A DNA stretch of 64,000 bases from Pseudopyrenochaeta lycopersici (Eukaryota; Ascomycota; Dothideomycetes; Pleosporales; Pseudopyrenochaetaceae): contig NHZP01000036.1 of the NCBI GenBank assembly GCA_003313425.1, forward strand, positions 310,001 to 374,000, given 5' to 3'. Made by a program: the position numbers and the translations under genes. The notes under the pieces were generated by a model. That model saw nothing but the letters and a program-made list of their open reading frames with translations. It had not been told where the DNA came from and made no database searches. The first letter of the stretch is position 1; each line of letters begins with the position of its first letter. Shown here piece after piece: positions 63,345-64,000 of this stretch.

Positions 63345-64000
63345 GGTAATGATGATAGTGTATGAAAGATAGGACGAAATATGCGAAATTAACATTCTTT
63401 CTGCAGGTATCTTAAGTCTAAGGCCATCTGTTGACATTACACGAATGCCCCAGACGCATTTTTTCGCGTTGTTTTACTAGTAAGTCAAGTATTTGAACCA
63501 TTGGTAGCTGGTTGATGCTTTTCTATGGCTGCGACATCTCTGAGGCTCTGAGCCAACAGTGCAACTACCCAAAACGGCTAGTCTCATGCCTAAACAGGTA
63601 TAAACCATTGGAGCTCCAGGAGCTCCGGAGCCTATAGATCCAGTCCACTGCAGCACTTCAGTCCAGTCCGAAGCAGAATAGGGTGAATCCAGCTCCAATC
63701 CAACTGAGTCCGATCCAATGAGAGCTCTGGTTACGATCGCACAGCTCACGGAATCAAACATGTAAGCCTTTTAAGACTAAGCTAACTCCGCTCCACGACT
63801 ATCAAACCAATGATGTGTGCCTACGAAGCCAACAGCCGCCTCAACCGTCTATCCGCATCCTTTCCGTCGCTCCGCATCCTTCCTACTCCCGCACAACTTT
63901 AACGCTAGCATTCTGTACCACTGGGAAGATGAAGGTAAAAGGGTTAGTTTAATCCTGCCAAGAGTTTTCTTACTCATCCTCGTATAGATGTCGGGAGTAC
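63345..64000. other. 5' flank of the hAT element and right window edge
   Basis: No gene supported. At 63610-63720 there are clustered GGAGCTCC and CCAATCCAACTGAGTCC-type words that resemble hAT subterminal motifs. The exact terminal repeat and target duplication were not identified. Confidence 0.35.

Overview
The window looks like an accessory, transposon-rich region of a filamentous ascomycete (Pezizomycotina) genome. The reasons are short GT-AG introns with CTAAC/CTGAC-type branch sites, a Zn2Cys6 cluster, several PTH11/rhodopsin-domain membrane proteins, a HET domain, an Ecl1-type protein, and Tc1, pogo/Fot1, hAT, MULE and Tad1-like LINE debris, part of it carrying C-to-T / G-to-A changes of the RIP type (for example TGG to TAG). 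I see no bacterial operons, CRISPR arrays, tRNAs or rRNAs.

Layout. (1) Positions 560-19531 form one very large inverted repeat. Two 5,578-bp arms (560-6137 and 13954-19531; paired coordinates always sum to 20091) show no indel and no difference wherever I compared them. They enclose a 7.8-kb single-copy spacer. Each arm holds a hAT transposase N-terminal piece, a tandem 10-bp repeat, an ATP-grasp-like conserved gene in two frames, a MULE transposase tail and a small MADS-like gene. The spacer carries an Ecl1-like gene and a five-exon gene joining a Zn2Cys6 DNA-binding domain to a maltose-acetyltransferase-type hexapeptide enzyme. (2) 20-32 kb is a mixed gene and transposon stretch: a five-exon PTH11-like gene, a MULE pseudogene, a PLP aminotransferase, a second PTH11-like gene and a conserved MGTRHL-type gene. 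(3) 32.9-46 kb is mostly gene wreckage: two Tc1/mariner remnants, a PTH11 fragment, a membrane-protein gene and a DNA ligase gene both 5'-truncated at one head-to-head junction, kinase, NLR and HET fragments, and one apparently intact six-exon PTH11-like gene. (4) 46.2-49.4 kb is a Tc1 element with an intact DD34E transposase, interrupted inside its terminal repeat by a complete but RIP-damaged pogo element with 65-bp perfect TIRs. (5) 49.5-64 kb holds a 3'-truncated PTH11 gene, an intact pogo/Fot1 element (DD35D, 41-bp perfect TIRs, TA duplications), hAT pieces, an HD-domain (cyanamide hydratase-like) gene, a RidA-family gene, a pogo pseudogene abutting an SPX-like gene fragment, and a truncated hAT element.

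A 0.7-0.9 kb dispersed repeat of unknown class occurs three times (about 24.7, 51.9 and 61.1 kb). The intact genes do not form an obvious pathway. What ties the window together is the repeated capture, truncation and duplication of genes by transposons, and the near-perfect giant palindrome is its most unusual feature.
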